Positions 11,975-23,941 of a DNA stretch of 64,000 nt are shown here, in pieces. The notes beneath the pieces are model-generated. The model was not told where the DNA came from. It was given only the letters and a program-made list of their open reading frames with translations, and did no database searches. Source of the stretch: Sipunculus nudus (lineage: Eukaryota; Annelida; Sipuncula; Golfingiida; Sipunculidae); the NCBI GenBank assembly GCA_026874595.1, contig CM049306.1, positions 54,094,019 through 54,158,018 of the forward strand, read 5' to 3'. Both the position numbers and the translations under genes were made by a program. The stretch's first letter is position 1. Each line of letters starts with the position of its first letter.

Positions 11975-12062
11975 ATGTGAAGGAAAACGGAGAAAACGAG
12001 CCAATAAAAACACACTCTCATTTGCGTGCCAGGAATCGAACCCGGTTCGCCAGCTTGTTGCA
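11975..12062 (-). mobile_element. tRNA-derived SINE-like fragment
   Basis: On the minus strand it reads GGGTTCGATTCCTGGCACG, a good Pol III B box / T-arm. A run resembling CGTTTTCTCCGTTTTCC follows, like tails seen in animal SINEs. There is no complete tRNA cloverleaf and no clear A box, so it is a fragment and not a tRNA gene. Confidence 0.5.
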
Positions 12063-12082
12063 ACTAATGTTTGGAGGGAAAT

Positions 12083-12203
12083 CCCTACTTTATTTTAAGA
12101 TAACATTTATAGAACACCAATCCACTAGGAAATGGAAAAATTGAACCTATAGTGAAGGCTATACCGCCCACACTTTAATGAGGGACCCCCCCCCCCCCCC
12201 CCC
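12083..12203. repeat. Dispersed repeat, copy 2, ending in poly-C
   Basis: Bases 12083-12170 match 11590-11690. A poly-C run follows at about 12187-12203. Confidence 0.5.
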
Positions 12204-12529
12204 GCATTTTTTTTAATTAACCTTCATGGAAGACAAATCCATTACGAAACCAACCTTCACTCTCCACCGACATGGAATTGCTCCAGATGAACCAACTATA
12301 TCAGCTTATGGATTATCAGCTTTACAGTGTGTTAGTTCCAAAATTAATAATTATCATACGGGTAATACATACCTCACTAAAAGTGTCAAGGGGATAAAAT
12401 ATATCCAGTGAGATTATATCATAAAGGAAAGGACCCCTATACCTACATAGGTGTGGTTAAGTTACAAACCGAATGTTTGATTGGATACTACCCATGTTGA
12501 CCTCGTTTTTTCGCTCCAGTTCTCTTATT

Positions 12530-12700
12530 CAGGGTTGCCAGAGGTCAGGGAAAACTGAGGGAAAATTAATTTTACAAGGTCAGTTAAAAGTAAGGGAATT
12601 TCATCAAAAGTCATGGAATTCCGTGATTACTAGGGAAAGTATTGGAAAGTCAGGGGATTTTAAGATAGGTGTGGCAATTGTAGCTGAATATTAAAGGGTT
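12530..12700 (+). mobile_element. CAGGGTTGCCAG element end (GTCAGGGAA-rich), copy 1
   Basis: It starts CAGGGTTGCCAGAGGTCAGG, a hAT-like CAGGG terminus, and repeats GTCAGGGAAAA, AAGGGAATTTCAT and AAAGTCAGGGGATTTT. The same sequence order recurs at 13257-13410. No right-hand terminus is seen next to this copy, unless it pairs with the one at 13712. Confidence 0.5.
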
Positions 12701-12847
12701 TCACGTTGACATCAATAGCATCAATATTCATTATCTTTTTCAGCTTTGGTTCTGATGTGAATGTAAATTTTATTGTTCATTGGTTTCATGTTTATATTTG
12801 TAAATGATTAAGGTCAGCTTAAAAAATTAGGTGGATGAGGCCCTCAT

Positions 12848-13253
12848 GCGAAGTGTTTAGTGTTTGTTTAATCTTGAGAACCCTTCAGTAGTGGCGAAGT
12901 GTTTGGTGTTTGTTTATCCTTGAGAACCATCCAGTAGTGGCGAAGTGTTCGGTGTTTGTTTATCCATGAGAACCATCCAGTAGTGGCGAAGTGTTTGGTG
13001 TTTGTTAATCCATGAGAACCATCCAGTAGTGGCGAAGTGTTTGGTGTTTGTTTAACCTTGAGAACCTTCCGGTAGTGGCGAAGTGTTTGGTGTTTGTTTA
13101 TGCTTGAGAACGATCCGGTAATGGCGAAGTGTTTGGTGTTTGTTTATCCTTGAGAACCATCCAGTAGTGGTTATGTGTTTGGTGTTTTTTATATCCTTGA
13201 GAACCTTCCCGTAGTGGCGAAGTGTTTGGTGTTTGTATATCCTTGAGAACCAT
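12848..13253. repeat. 46-bp minisatellite, about nine units
   Basis: The unit is GCGAAGTGTTTGGTGTTTGT followed by TTATCCTTGAGAACCATCCAGTAGTG. Units start at 12848, 12894, 12940, 12986, 13032, 13078, 13124, 13170 and 13217; one carries a 1-base insertion. The ninth unit breaks off after GAGAACCAT and appears to resume at 13713. Confidence 0.92.
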
Positions 13254-13712
13254 TCATAGGGTTGCAAGCGGAAAAAATATTTGTTCAAAGTCAGGAAAAA
13301 GTCAGGGAATTTCATAAAAAGTCAGGAAATTCTTTGATATTTTGGGAGGTCAGGGAAAAGTCTGGGAATTTTAATGGCTGTGGCGATCGCAGTTAGTTAT
13401 CAGTTTAAAAGAGTTTGGCGTCTCTTATAAAAAGGTGGTAAGTTTGATTTAATCTTGTTTCCTTTTAACTGTTGTACAAATGGATACACAATATATTACA
13501 CCAACAATTAATGATGGACCAATTATGTTTCTGATATAGGATTCTTGTGTTCCATACGTTCTTTCAATGAATTTCGCATTTGGTTGGCCGTAAAATGACG
13601 TACTTGATACGAAATTCAAAACTTTCTCGATCATTTTTCCTTGACACCAACTTAAAGTCCGGGAATAGTAATGTCCTTAAGGGAATTTTTTCAGAGTTGG
13701 CCGCTGGCAACC
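13254..13712 (+). mobile_element. Short transposon inserted in the minisatellite
   Basis: The left end GGTTGCAAGCGG (about 13260) and the right end CCGCTGGCAACC (about 13701-13712) are inverted repeats matching at 11 of 12 positions. Near the left end lie the same GTCAGGGAA-rich words as in copy 1 (AAAGTCAGGAAAAAGTCAGG, GGGAATTTCATAAAA). Near the right end are AAAGTCCGGGAA and AAGGGAATTTTTTC. The length of about 0.46 kb without a coding region suggests a MITE. Confidence 0.6.
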
Positions 13713-13773
13713 ATGATCCAGTACTGGCGAAGTGTTTGGTGTTTGTTTATCCTGGGGAACTATCCAGTAGTGG
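13713..13773. repeat. Minisatellite continuation: end of unit 9 plus unit 10
   Basis: ATGATCCAGTACTG completes the broken unit. One full unit then follows from 13727 (GCGAAGTGTTTGGTGTTTGT, with CCTGGGGAACTATCCAGTAG). Confidence 0.75.
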
Positions 13774-14344
13774 ATGAACAGTGTTAAAAGAATTATTTAA
13801 ACGTTTACTGCTGGCAGCCTTCTCACTACACGATATGACTTATCATTTGACAAACTCGGGTTCTGGCGAAGGTAGGCGCTCTTGTATTTATTTTGGAAGT
13901 TTTGTTACATTATGTTTCTATAATTTTACTTTGAGGTATACGTCTGTTTAAAACTACGCCGTGTCGTGCGGACATATGCTGGTTCCCGCAGGACGAAAGA
14001 ACATATCTAGAAGATTTATGTGAAAAAAAGGCACCAAAAGGATGTTAGAAATGCAAATGTGTTTTCATACAATTTAACTGCTTTTATACACTCAAAGGAT
14101 GTTCTCTCAAAGAAAAACCTCCAATTATTTGCTAAACCAATAGCTTCAACATGAAATTTGGAATGTCCAATGCGTTCAATAAGCATATGTTATTTATTAA
14201 TTATATTTTCTTGCCTTTTATCATATTCCTATTTACACAGTATTCTGTATAGTTGTTTCACATTATTTGCTTGACACCCATATTCTTAATTACGAATAAA
14301 TGATATGTAATTTTAAAAAAAGGCTCTCAGCAGGGTGGTCTCGT

Positions 14345-14520
14345 GATTAATTGTCTGACGAAGACTTGATTTTAAAGTGTAAATCCTGGGCCGATCCGGG
14401 ATTCGAACCCATAGCGGTGGCGCACAAGTCCGGCGTCCAAACCGCTTCGCTAAAAAGTCAAGTTTTCCTAGCGAGACAGTTCGGTCCGCTTTTATGTCAC
14501 CACGTAACACACCCCCTTTG
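14345..14520 (-). mobile_element. tRNA-derived SINE, copy 1
   Basis: On the minus strand the B box GGTTCGAATCCCGG is intact. Upstream are CGCCGGACTTGTGCGCCACC and an AGCGAAGCGGTTTGGA block that occupies the expected tRNA-like region. The order GTTACGTGGTGACATAAAAG, CGGACCGAACTGTCTCGCTA, then B box, is shared with 14610-14785. Confidence 0.65.
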
Positions 14521-14609
14521 AAGAGCGTTTTGTTATCAGAACAAGAGTAATTATCCCAGGAGTCATACTTTGGTGAGGTTATTCCCTGGGCCACAATGTG
14601 TACCGTCAC

Positions 14610-14785
14610 GTTGGACCAGACCTCATTTGTTACGAAGTCAAATTGTTCAGGTGAAAATCCTGAGCCGATCCGGAATTCGAACCCATAACGGTGGCGCACA
14701 AGTCCGGCGTCCAAACCGATTTGCTAGAAAACAAGCTTCCATAGCGAGACAGTTCGGTCCGCTTTTATGACACTACGTAACAAAA
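14610..14785 (-). mobile_element. tRNA-derived SINE, copy 2
   Basis: Same orientation and order as 14345-14520: GTTACGTAGTGTCATAAAAG, CGGACCGAACTGTCTCGCTA and B box GGTTCGAATTCCGG. The two copies are about 270 bases apart in direct orientation. They are either a tandem duplication or two insertions. Confidence 0.65.
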
Positions 14786-14789
14786 GAAT

Positions 14790-16739
14790 CTTCTTTAAGA
14801 AGAATTAATTAACAAATCAAGGGCTTCATTGTTTCATTTAACGTCCAGTCCTGATTATCCTTTGCCTGTATTTGATAATAGGTCTATAAAATATTTTATT
14901 TTTAGTGAAAATGATTTTTATCTTTACCAAATTAAGAGACGTTTTCGCAATCCAAGGCCGGGTAGAGGTTAGGGACTTACATTAATAAGTGAAGGTGAAT
15001 GAAGTATTATCGAAGTAGTAATCGTGACTGATACAAAATACTCAAACACGTCAAGCATATATGTCTGTACTCACTATTAGACGACGCTGCGTGAAATTAA
15101 GGTTATGTTTGATTCCCCCTGATATCCTGGAGATACATTTTAGAAAACTCAGTATGCATATATATCGTTACATTCCTTTATGTATTAAGATGAGTTCTGG
15201 TTATTGACCTTACCGCCACCTCGGACTTTGGAGACGACCATATTCCAGCCTGCGTAAAAGACTTACCTGGCGCTTTACGTCTGACGTTTAAGATACAACA
15301 AACGCTTAAATGGAGACTTTATATAGATAGCCGAAACCCATCAAAGCAGGCCTGTACACCCAGACTCCAACCTACCGATTTTGTTGACGGTAGATTTTAT
15401 TTTATCGCCGGGAAAATGAGGAAGTATCATGTTGTCGCCTGCACACTTTAGGGTGCACATCACCAAACTGTCCAGGTTATTTGTATCTTCTGGTTCCGTC
15501 TGCTCGAGAGCTATTGTCGTCCTGAATGATGAAAGAAGGAACTGTGACGAATATTGGGCGATTTCTTCGATCAAATCTTTCCTCCCGGGCAGAGATTGGC
15601 CTGAAATTCATTGACAACTGATTGATTTTTCCAGCCAGCAAAGAATCGGCTCGAAATATAGGTAGATTCATTTAAAACTGTTTATTAATACCAAAATTTG
15701 TGTAAAATAAGGACAGGGCAGACGTGAACATTACGTTACAACAAAATAACGGTTAAAAACACCGTTTTATCGATATTTATTGTATTTTTCTAATTTATTT
15801 TTATTTTTATTTAAAAGGAACACTTAATCGTCTCGCAGTGCTTTTATTCAGGAAAATGACGCAGTGGGAAACAAAAAAACATATCTTATAAAATATTTCA
15901 TTTTACATGAATTGTACAATATTGTGTATTCCTTATAGTTTGGTCAATATTTTAATATCCCATGTTATACTAATTCTCCACCGTTTTATGAAAGAGTACA
16001 CGGTAAACCAAGAAATCCGGAAAAGGTCAAATTGATATAAAATAATATTTATTTTGTAATAATGTGAAATATGATTCCGTCCATCCGGTTTAAGTTCTTG
16101 TTTAATAACTGAACATTTACTTTAATCACTTGAGTTTAATTAAAGTAACTCAGTTAATTAAGAGAGATTAAGCTGGTCTAAAATATATCCATCAATCCAG
16201 GTTGATTAATGAAGTGCTAAGATCCCCTCCCTGGAGAAAACAAAATTAATTAATACTATCCTTAATAGGCGTTTGAAGGAACAGCTACGTGGCGAACCAA
16301 GTGTGTTTCATAAATTACTGAAGATAATAGATTTCTCTGAAATCATTCGCATGAAAACATAGAATTCATTAACTGTAAGTTTCACACGCTCATTACATGG
16401 ACGATGCCAGTTACCATTGTTTATAGACATAATATTAGTTAAAGCAAACTCCAACGGCATCAGGATGATTGAAAACGCAGTTTTAGTAAAGTGTTTCTAA
16501 TGAATTTGCAAAAAAAAAATATTCAGACGTAGGAATTTCGAAAACAACAAAAATAAAACCAGGTTTAATAGTTTACTGAATAAACAACAGGCACCGTGCA
16601 ATACTATGTGCTTAGGATTAATCTTTTGCAGCTAATGCATTGTACAATATAACTTCATTTTTGTTATAGCTTAGCTTACTTTTTGCAATTTTAAACTGTA
16701 GCGATTCCCCTTTGTCCGGCCGTTAAATTATATAAACAT
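14790..16739. other. Intergenic; nothing recognised
   Basis: Nearly 2 kb of AT-rich sequence. The short open frames around 15341-15671 overlap each other on both strands and show no domain or biased composition. Confidence 0.4.
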
Positions 16740-17507
16740 TGTTACGGAACCTAATATAAACAGATCACGAATGCGTGATGAACACAAATTCTGTAACGGA
16801 GATTAAAAACATCAGATTCTGTAACACTAGGCAACATGAAATGTCTAGGGGAATGAATAATTCCCCTAACTATAACTATAATTTATTCTTAAAACAACCC
16901 TAACAATACAATAAACTAAATCAATACAATTATACAGTAAAACAGCGTATAGCAACAAGTCAATACAACCACATAGAAAAATAACGTGCACAGTACCTGG
17001 ATACCAACACCGTCACCAGGATAAGTCCTTTAAATGTAAACTCTCGGAGAATGACAGTCCAGTGGAAGGTTCTTGCAACAACCCAGAAAGCAAACTGAAG
17101 TCCAAATGTATAAAATCCAGGAGAAAGTCTTTGAAAATCTATAATTGCCGCATTCGTCGGATAAGGTCCTGACACACGCTTCTGCGTCCGCTTGAATCAT
17201 CTCTGTTCTCTCTCTGGTTCTAAAAAACTGGCCCCTTTATATACCTTCACACCCGAGGCGAGAATTTTCCACTTCTCCTACAGTCTATAAGGACCCTACT
17301 CAACAGTAAACACGCTTTTCAGGAATTCTCTAGAAAACATCGCCGTGCCTCTACACACCATGGTGTTCACGTGATCTCGCCCCAAGCCAGCACGACAACA
17401 AATGTTCAACCAGTACGGATTAAACACAGAATGTAATACGCGGACAGACACGAGTGCCACAACAGGAGTCACGCCCGTGTCACATAATAAAAAGAGCACC
17501 TGTAACA
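16740..17507 (-). mobile_element. Solo LTR, second family, 768 bp
   Basis: On the minus strand it starts TGTTACAGGTG and ends GGTTCCGTAACA, giving TG..CA ends with an imperfect inverted terminus. It is flanked by ACAT at 16736-16739 and ACAT at 17508-17511, a perfect 4-bp target duplication. It has a TATA box (TATATAAAG, about 17236-17244 on the minus strand) and a downstream AATAAA (16882-16887), the order expected for U3-R-U5. Much of it matches 56194-56840 in the opposite window orientation. No gag-pol sequence is adjacent, so it looks like a solo LTR left by recombination. Confidence 0.72.
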
Positions 17508-17511
17508 ACAT

Positions 17512-18980
17512 GGTTGTTTTTGTAGCAATGACTTCACTGAATAAGTAATATTCTGTAATCATGAGCATGTGAAACGTAAAGAGATGCCGATTCCTTGAAA
17601 TTTAATTCTAATTTAATTTTGGTTCAAATGTTTAACAGCTGAGAAATTAGTCCCACGGTGCACAACAGGAAGAGGTCAGTTTTGGAGTAAAAAACGACCT
17701 CTGGCCAAAGGGTGACTCAAGCTCAGCTGTATACTGGGGCAATGATGGATGGATGGATCTACATTTTAACGACTATTTGATTGATAGTTTCAATAACCTG
17801 TTCAGAAACGTGGATTGACACCCTTCCGTTTACATGCATTAACCAGTTGTAAGAACGTAATACCGTGTTCTTCAGCGATAAGCTTATAGGTATATAAACG
17901 GGCAAAAAGATGCCGGGATGGCGTTTAAAGCAAGTCGTCGGGCGCCGATTGATGGATGAAAGCAGGGCTCTAGCGGGGGCTGGTCTATATCACAAAGAAA
18001 AAAACCGACCCGAGGTCATTTATAAAACATATTGTATTGTCAATCATAGACGTTTCTTTGAGTTAACAAATGTTTTCTCCTTAATCGACAAGCCGGCCCC
18101 AGTGATTGAACGAGGTCCTTGTAGCTCCCGTGTAAGAGCTTTGCATTATTAACGGCATTAAAAGCTCGAAGAAACGAAACGTGGATGATGGGCCGGGAGC
18201 TTATCTAGAAATAATGGGGGCTGGTTTGCCAACAGCAGGTTTCCTGAAAATAGCAAAAAAACAGCACAAAATTCTCTTCTGCCAACGTGTGTCTGCTTTT
18301 CTTTTAGTCATTCTGCTAAGTGAGCCCAAAATCTTGTCACGGCATGCTCCAGAGACTCTGAATAGACGCACCATTAGGGCCACATCATTTTCTCATGATA
18401 ATATGGATAGACAGAAGCCATTTATCAAATACATATCTTCTCATCGTTTAATCATAAAAAAAATATATATATGATTTCCAGACATGGGGTGATTACTTTA
18501 TATATGTTATCAATTCTGATTACTTAATATTGTCAAAATACAACATAAGGAGGGTGTTGCTTAGCTCTGTTTGCTCATGTAATAATGAGGTTATTTGATT
18601 AGGAGGTAACCGGCAAATGAATAATACAAAGTTCACTGATTGCTGATAATTGCAATACCAATTGCACAAATAACGCAAAGTGAGCCCTTAACCGTTGTCT
18701 TCAATACAGTTATAATTTTTTAGTATTACCATACTAAACATAATAGAAATTGAATTTTAAAACACTGATTTTTATTTATTGCGTTATTTTTTCGACCCAA
18801 AATGCTCACACACACATCCCAGATACATCTACTTCTGAAGTGTGATAAAATGGCGGGCAAAAGTAACAACAACTGATTACTTCACTCTCAATGATGCTTT
18901 ACATGAGTGGTAAACATCAAAGTTAAGTAAAAGAAACATTAACTGTAGCTTTTTAAAATTGGAAAAGATAAAGGTTATCA
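17512..18980. other. Intergenic; nothing recognised
   Basis: Contains a small (GATG)n patch near 17743-17756 and open frames of 80-97 codons at 17910-18474 with no recognisable domain. Confidence 0.4.
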
Positions 18981-19131
18981 GTGTAATTGTATCTAATTAC
19001 GATTACATTGGTAAAGTAATCGATTACGATAACAATTACTTTCTCTTTAAAAATAAATCTAATCGATTATGATCACGATTACTAAAAAGGAATCGTTTGT
19101 TATACATAACGATTACTGATAACGATTAACT
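18981..19131. repeat. TAATCGATTA word cluster (putative hAT-like subterminal region)
   Basis: About 150 bases dominated by CTAATTACGATTAC, AAGTAATCGATTACGATAAC, CTAATCGATTATGATCACG and ATAACGATTACTGATAACG. The palindromic core is TAATCGATTA. Such TTAATCG-rich stretches lie just inside the ends of Charlie-like hAT transposons. Confidence 0.5.
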
Positions 19132-19280
19132 CATGTCCTATGCTTTTACAAAATACATACCTTTGCTATTTCTTTAAGATAACTCTTGTAAAACCGTTGA
19201 GGCGTTTAACCGTTAAAATATTCATGACTTAGGCCTAATGAAATAAAAGGTATGGTTCTCAGGCACCACCCGCGTCAACC

Positions 19281-19297
19281 CCCCCCCCCCCCCCCCC
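19281..19297. repeat. Poly-C tract
   Basis: Homopolymer run preceded by ACCCGCGTCAA; nothing else attached to it was recognised. Confidence 0.8.
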
Positions 19298-19883
19298 GCA
19301 TAAAAAAATGCTGTGATTTTCATCTTTAAGGAAGATAAAATAATACAATTTTGATAAGATTTCATTTTTATTTAGTGCTTTTACCTGTTTAGCAAAACAA
19401 ATATGTTACTATCATACTTTTACTTAATCATATGACATATTTATCGAAACATGCAAAAAGTAAAAAAAAAGGGATCGCCTACCTGCACTGATTTCTTAAA
19501 AAAAAAGGGCCTGAGAAGGTTACCTTTTCTTGGCCTTATGATTAATTAAGATAAGACATCTTCTATGCAGAAAATGGTTTGGGTTACGTGGTTCACTTAA
19601 TAGTATATATTATAGAGACATATATCAACTTGTGACTTGAATAGTGACTTAACATTTTATAGTTAACAGAGGAGACATCATGTGAAGAACCGTGTTTAAA
19701 CACAGCTGCACAGCATGTTGCGCTTTAATAATTGGTTTGTCATCCTTCAACCCGCCTATACTAATGCTACCGTATGTATATATAAGGAGTTTTATTATCA
19801 TTCTAATTTCATATATGCATACCAAGTCGAGAATGCTCGCACGAAACCTCAAAATCCCTAAAAGGACTACGGGTGCAAAATAT

Positions 19884-19886
<3 letters not shown>

Positions 19887-19938
<52 letters not shown>
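19887..19938. repeat. (TA)n microsatellite
   Basis: Long TA dinucleotide run. Open frames through it on both strands are IYIYIY artefacts. Confidence 0.95.
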
Positions 19939-19944
<6 letters not shown>

Positions 19945-20154
19945 CCCATGTATTTTCGATATTAAAATGATCACTTCTGTACATGTTTATATGTGTTTCA
20001 TTAAAGTAGATGATTTCCTTGAAATAAAAAAGCATTTTCTGGAAACAGAAACCACCCGCTGATGCCATTTTCCTTCGTTGCTTATGCCTGAAGGTCATGT
20101 CTATATGATTCAAACGCCTACCGTGATACATTGATCATGAAAAGTTTACGTTAC

Positions 20155-20215
20155 GATTGTCACAGCTGTCAGATATCGTGATAATCATGGATATCAGTTA
20201 TCGTCCGAACCCTAA
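20155..20215 (-). repeat. GATATC/TTATCG element end
   Basis: On the minus strand it reads TTAGGGTTCGGACGATAACT followed by GATATCC, GATTATCACGATATC. A GGGTTCGGACGATAA start with GATATC/TTATCG words is typical of one terminus of a hAT-like element. The other end was not located. Confidence 0.4.
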
Positions 20216-20953
20216 TCGGAACTAAACCTAACACGATATTATGGTGTTTTTGCATTGCAGTCTTTGTGCTTGCAAGGTGCGCCTGTGGCAATTGTATCGG
20301 AAATTAATTAATCCCGGAGGCTACAAGAATAAAGTATTAGCTTAACAAGGCAGGTAAAAATTAACGACCCGCTGGGAGCATCATTATTCCTTACCAGGCT
20401 AAGAATATCCAACAATTAGCGTTCTACGTAACATAATACAGTGTGTTCTGGCAAAAGAAATTAGAAATTATGCCAATTGTTCTCTCTCAAGCTGAACTGA
20501 CACGCATCTACTGACCTTTACATCTAAATATAGTCCCCCGTTTCATCCGAAGGACGTACAGGTGAAAATCTGCATCATCACTTCAGTTCATTTTATGTCG
20601 AGTCCATACAGGTAGTGATACGCCCACTGTTCGAGCATGGTAATCCTAATTGAATTAAATTTAACGTTAAGATTTTTTATTATCTTTTTTGTATACCTCA
20701 GTGAGATAACACACAAAATTAGTTTTATTTTTAATTTGCATTTCATCGTTGGTGCATTAGAAAATACCTCGTGTAAATGTAAAGAATTTTTCATGATTTA
20801 GAGCATAAATATAGAGCATAAAATGTGATATTAATTAATTACCTTGCGTGTGTCGGTCCATGAATCGCCAAAGAAACGAAAAATATGGAATAAGGGAATA
20901 TCAAATGACCGACTGTGTTAGAGAGGCTAGTATGATTAAATACGTCAGAAAAG

Positions 20954-21027
<74 letters not shown>

Positions 21028-22186
21028 GTATGTGTTAAGGTTTATAATAGTAATTAATAGGTTATGTTATAAGTTTCATATATAAAGCCTAGGGCAAAAT
21101 AATGCAGTCAATTCTGAAATAATTACCTAGATAACACGCTTTAAATTCACAATATACCGAAAGCTCATAACACCTCCGAAGCCGGATATTACCATGACAA
21201 CATTTCCTTTATACTCCCCAGATTTAATTTTTTATTATCTAATAACACATTTTATATTTGTCGTGCAGTATAACGGGACAAATATTGGCCCTCAGATTAT
21301 ACGGCCATGACCACAGATCTCACAAAATTCCTTTTAAATTCAAATCCTTTAATTCTAAATAACTTAAAATAAAGGCTACTGTGCAGAGAGGCAAATAGAC
21401 AGAAAGACCGAAGGGAAAAGGAATTAATCTTGTAATTTATGTTAATAATTAGTGTTTTTTACTGTCTCTGCACAATTATATGTCTGTTATAGTGCTCACC
21501 AGTAGAAGTCTATCGAAACACCGAGTACCATTGACTTAATATGCCGTTTGGAAAAAAGAGTGACATATGACATGGACAGAAGGATTAATACCAACAATTT
21601 GCCACACAGTAGTTTTCATCGAACAAGTATTAATTGAACTGACTAATTTGACATACCAATACTTAATATATGGATTTGTTGAATCAACTTAAAGTCATTT
21701 TTATCTTATACAATCCATTACACTTTGGTCATAAATGAATGGTTTATAATGGACACGACGGAGGGATATAACAAAAAGATTGTGAAATGAGTGAAATAAA
21801 ACTACAAGAGCAAGCCATGAAGTATTCACATCTGACTATAAAACCAACAGCTACCTAAGGGCCAGCCTGGCTTCCTCCAGCCTCCTCCCTTCAGCTTACA
21901 GTCACGCTTCTGTACCAGTGCGTCAATAGGCAGAACAGGTCGCAGGTTACCAATAGATCTGCCAGGAATGTTTGCCAAAGTTTCTTGCATTTATTTAACG
22001 GAACTGGGCATCGGAAGGTCTATACAGGTTCAATACGTAACGCAATACCCTCCAACCCATTCGCTTTTAAACAGTGCTTCATTTGTCCCTCAATGTCATT
22101 TTCCTAACAGCCCTGGTGATTAGTGGTTCTTGTGTATTAATAAATTATTAATATTGATGCCTGTTATCCTAGTTATTGTATATTAG
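20216..22186. other. Intergenic with one (TA)n array
   Basis: An interrupted (TA)n array lies at about 20957-21024. No gene was recognised elsewhere. Confidence 0.5.
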
Positions 22187-22195
22187 TGTGTGTGT

Positions 22196-22262
<67 letters not shown>

Positions 22263-22263
22263 G
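22187..22263. repeat. (GA)n microsatellite
   Basis: TGTGTGTG leads into an interrupted (GA)n run. The SLSLSL open frame on the minus strand is low-complexity translation. Confidence 0.95.
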
Positions 22264-23829
22264 TCAAGGTGGGACCTAGAGTTAAACCTGACCGAACCCG
22301 TTGATGTTTCTAGGTCTATTTGTAAAGCCGTTGCAGAACCTGCAATATACTTTTGGTGTTGATCAGGCAGATGATCCGGATCCAGGAACAACATAAAACA
22401 TTAGTCACAAATCTAAAGACACTTACGAATGGACATATGAACGTGTGAAAATGGGCCGAATAAGTAAATGGCGGAGGCTTGCATTCACTAGGTGCTATAC
22501 AATTGCTAGTAATATAAATTTCAGTCATATTTCGTTGTAACTATAATTAAACTTCGTTGAAGTAGCGCCTTTCACGAGAAAAGTTAACTCTGAAAGGCCC
22601 CTATCATATTTCAAATACTTAGGATTGGCAGGCAGGCCGGCCCGTTGCTAAGTCCGACATCTAAGGCACAATAAATTACTATATGAGGTACATACGCAAG
22701 ATTAAATATAGTTGCAACGAAGTAACCCACATAATTAACAAATCAAACCATAATTTTATACTAGCAGCAATTCAAGACCATTTTACAGTGATAACTATAG
22801 TAATTACACTCAGTACTATGACAATGCTGGTTCGGCCGAAATTGGGTTCAACACAATATCTAGCATACACGTGTTACCCAGAGCATTTACAAAGACCTAT
22901 GGCGTCAATGTATTAGACTGATTTTATAATGAATATAAGTAAAGTTTTATTTTAAGATGAGAAACCTCGTTCTGGACTTTCAGATTGACGGATTGATGTC
23001 GTCTCGGGTCATGGGTTCATGAGCTACCGTATGTATAGGTGTCTCTCCGGTATGCTCGATAACAGAATAACGCACGTTTCCCCAGGGAGACGGTTGTTTA
23101 ATTTAAATTGACATTAATTTCCCTAGTCAGTTAAATAATCATTATTAAAAATGTCTTAATAAAGTTTGCGTTTGGTTCTGAGACTGTTTCGTTTCAGTAC
23201 AATAGTAGTGTAATAATAATTAACTGCCCCTAAAGCATCATTAATTTTTTCTTCAATTTGCATGAGATATGTGTTAATTCTAATACATGTGCAGGACATT
23301 GATTAATAAATAACAGAGACGGGAGATATTGACTATATGTATTGAACAACAGAAATGTAATACAAAATATTGAACAAAACGATAACATACGATTTGAGCT
23401 GTATTGTTGACAATAAGGCACGATACGAGGTATTTAGGTCTGTAGCAGTGTCCAGGTGGCAGCACTATCATATGTTTTTTTCCCACAAACACAAGTCTCA
23501 ACCGCAATATGATAGATAACATTTGTCATATGCACAACGACACTGTTTCCTTCACGTAATAATTAGTTACATTGATGAATAACCCTGTGTGACTATTCCA
23601 ACTTTTCCTACTGACCAGGAAAGGTCTAGTCGTGACGAGTGCTGGTGAAACAGAGCAAACGAAACAGTCGACACAAAATTCGGACATTTTTTTAATTACA
23701 CTTTTGTCCATCCATTCATATGTTTGGTTTGATAATTAGACATTATAAATTTTAGAGACGTTAATACTCAACCATACAGGTGGAGACTTACCCATTTAGA
23801 GGGCAAAACAAAATGTGATTGACATCCCC
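22264..23829. other. Intergenic, downstream flank of the GPCR gene
   Basis: AT-rich, no recognised gene. It may hold the 3' UTR of the minus-strand GPCR gene; no poly(A) signal was fixed with confidence. Confidence 0.35.
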
Positions 23830-23891
23830 ACTCTAAGCAGGCATCGTCAGTTAGATTCACGACTCCAAGTGGGCACCGTCAGTTTGATTCA
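23830..23891. repeat. Two 30-bp direct repeats
   Basis: 23830-23859 and 23862-23891 match at about 25 of 30 positions (ACTCYAAG.RGGCAYCGTCAG, then TTWGATTCA). They lie just 3' of the GPCR coding region. Confidence 0.7.
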
Positions 23892-23941
23892 ACCACCACT
23901 CCACCTCGAGAGGAATCCTCGATCTGGCGCTAATGCGGTTA

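Noticed and set aside
12025-12060. True tRNA gene
   Set aside because: Only the T-arm/B box is recognisable; acceptor, D and anticodon arms cannot be built around it.
12848-13773. CRISPR-like repeat array
   Set aside because: The 46-bp units are directly adjacent with no unique spacers, and the context is eukaryotic, so it is a minisatellite.
16960-17568. Minus-strand protein genes of 71 and 90 codons
   Set aside because: They lie inside the solo LTR and recur in its relative at 56190-56746 with frame changes; this is LTR sequence, not genes.
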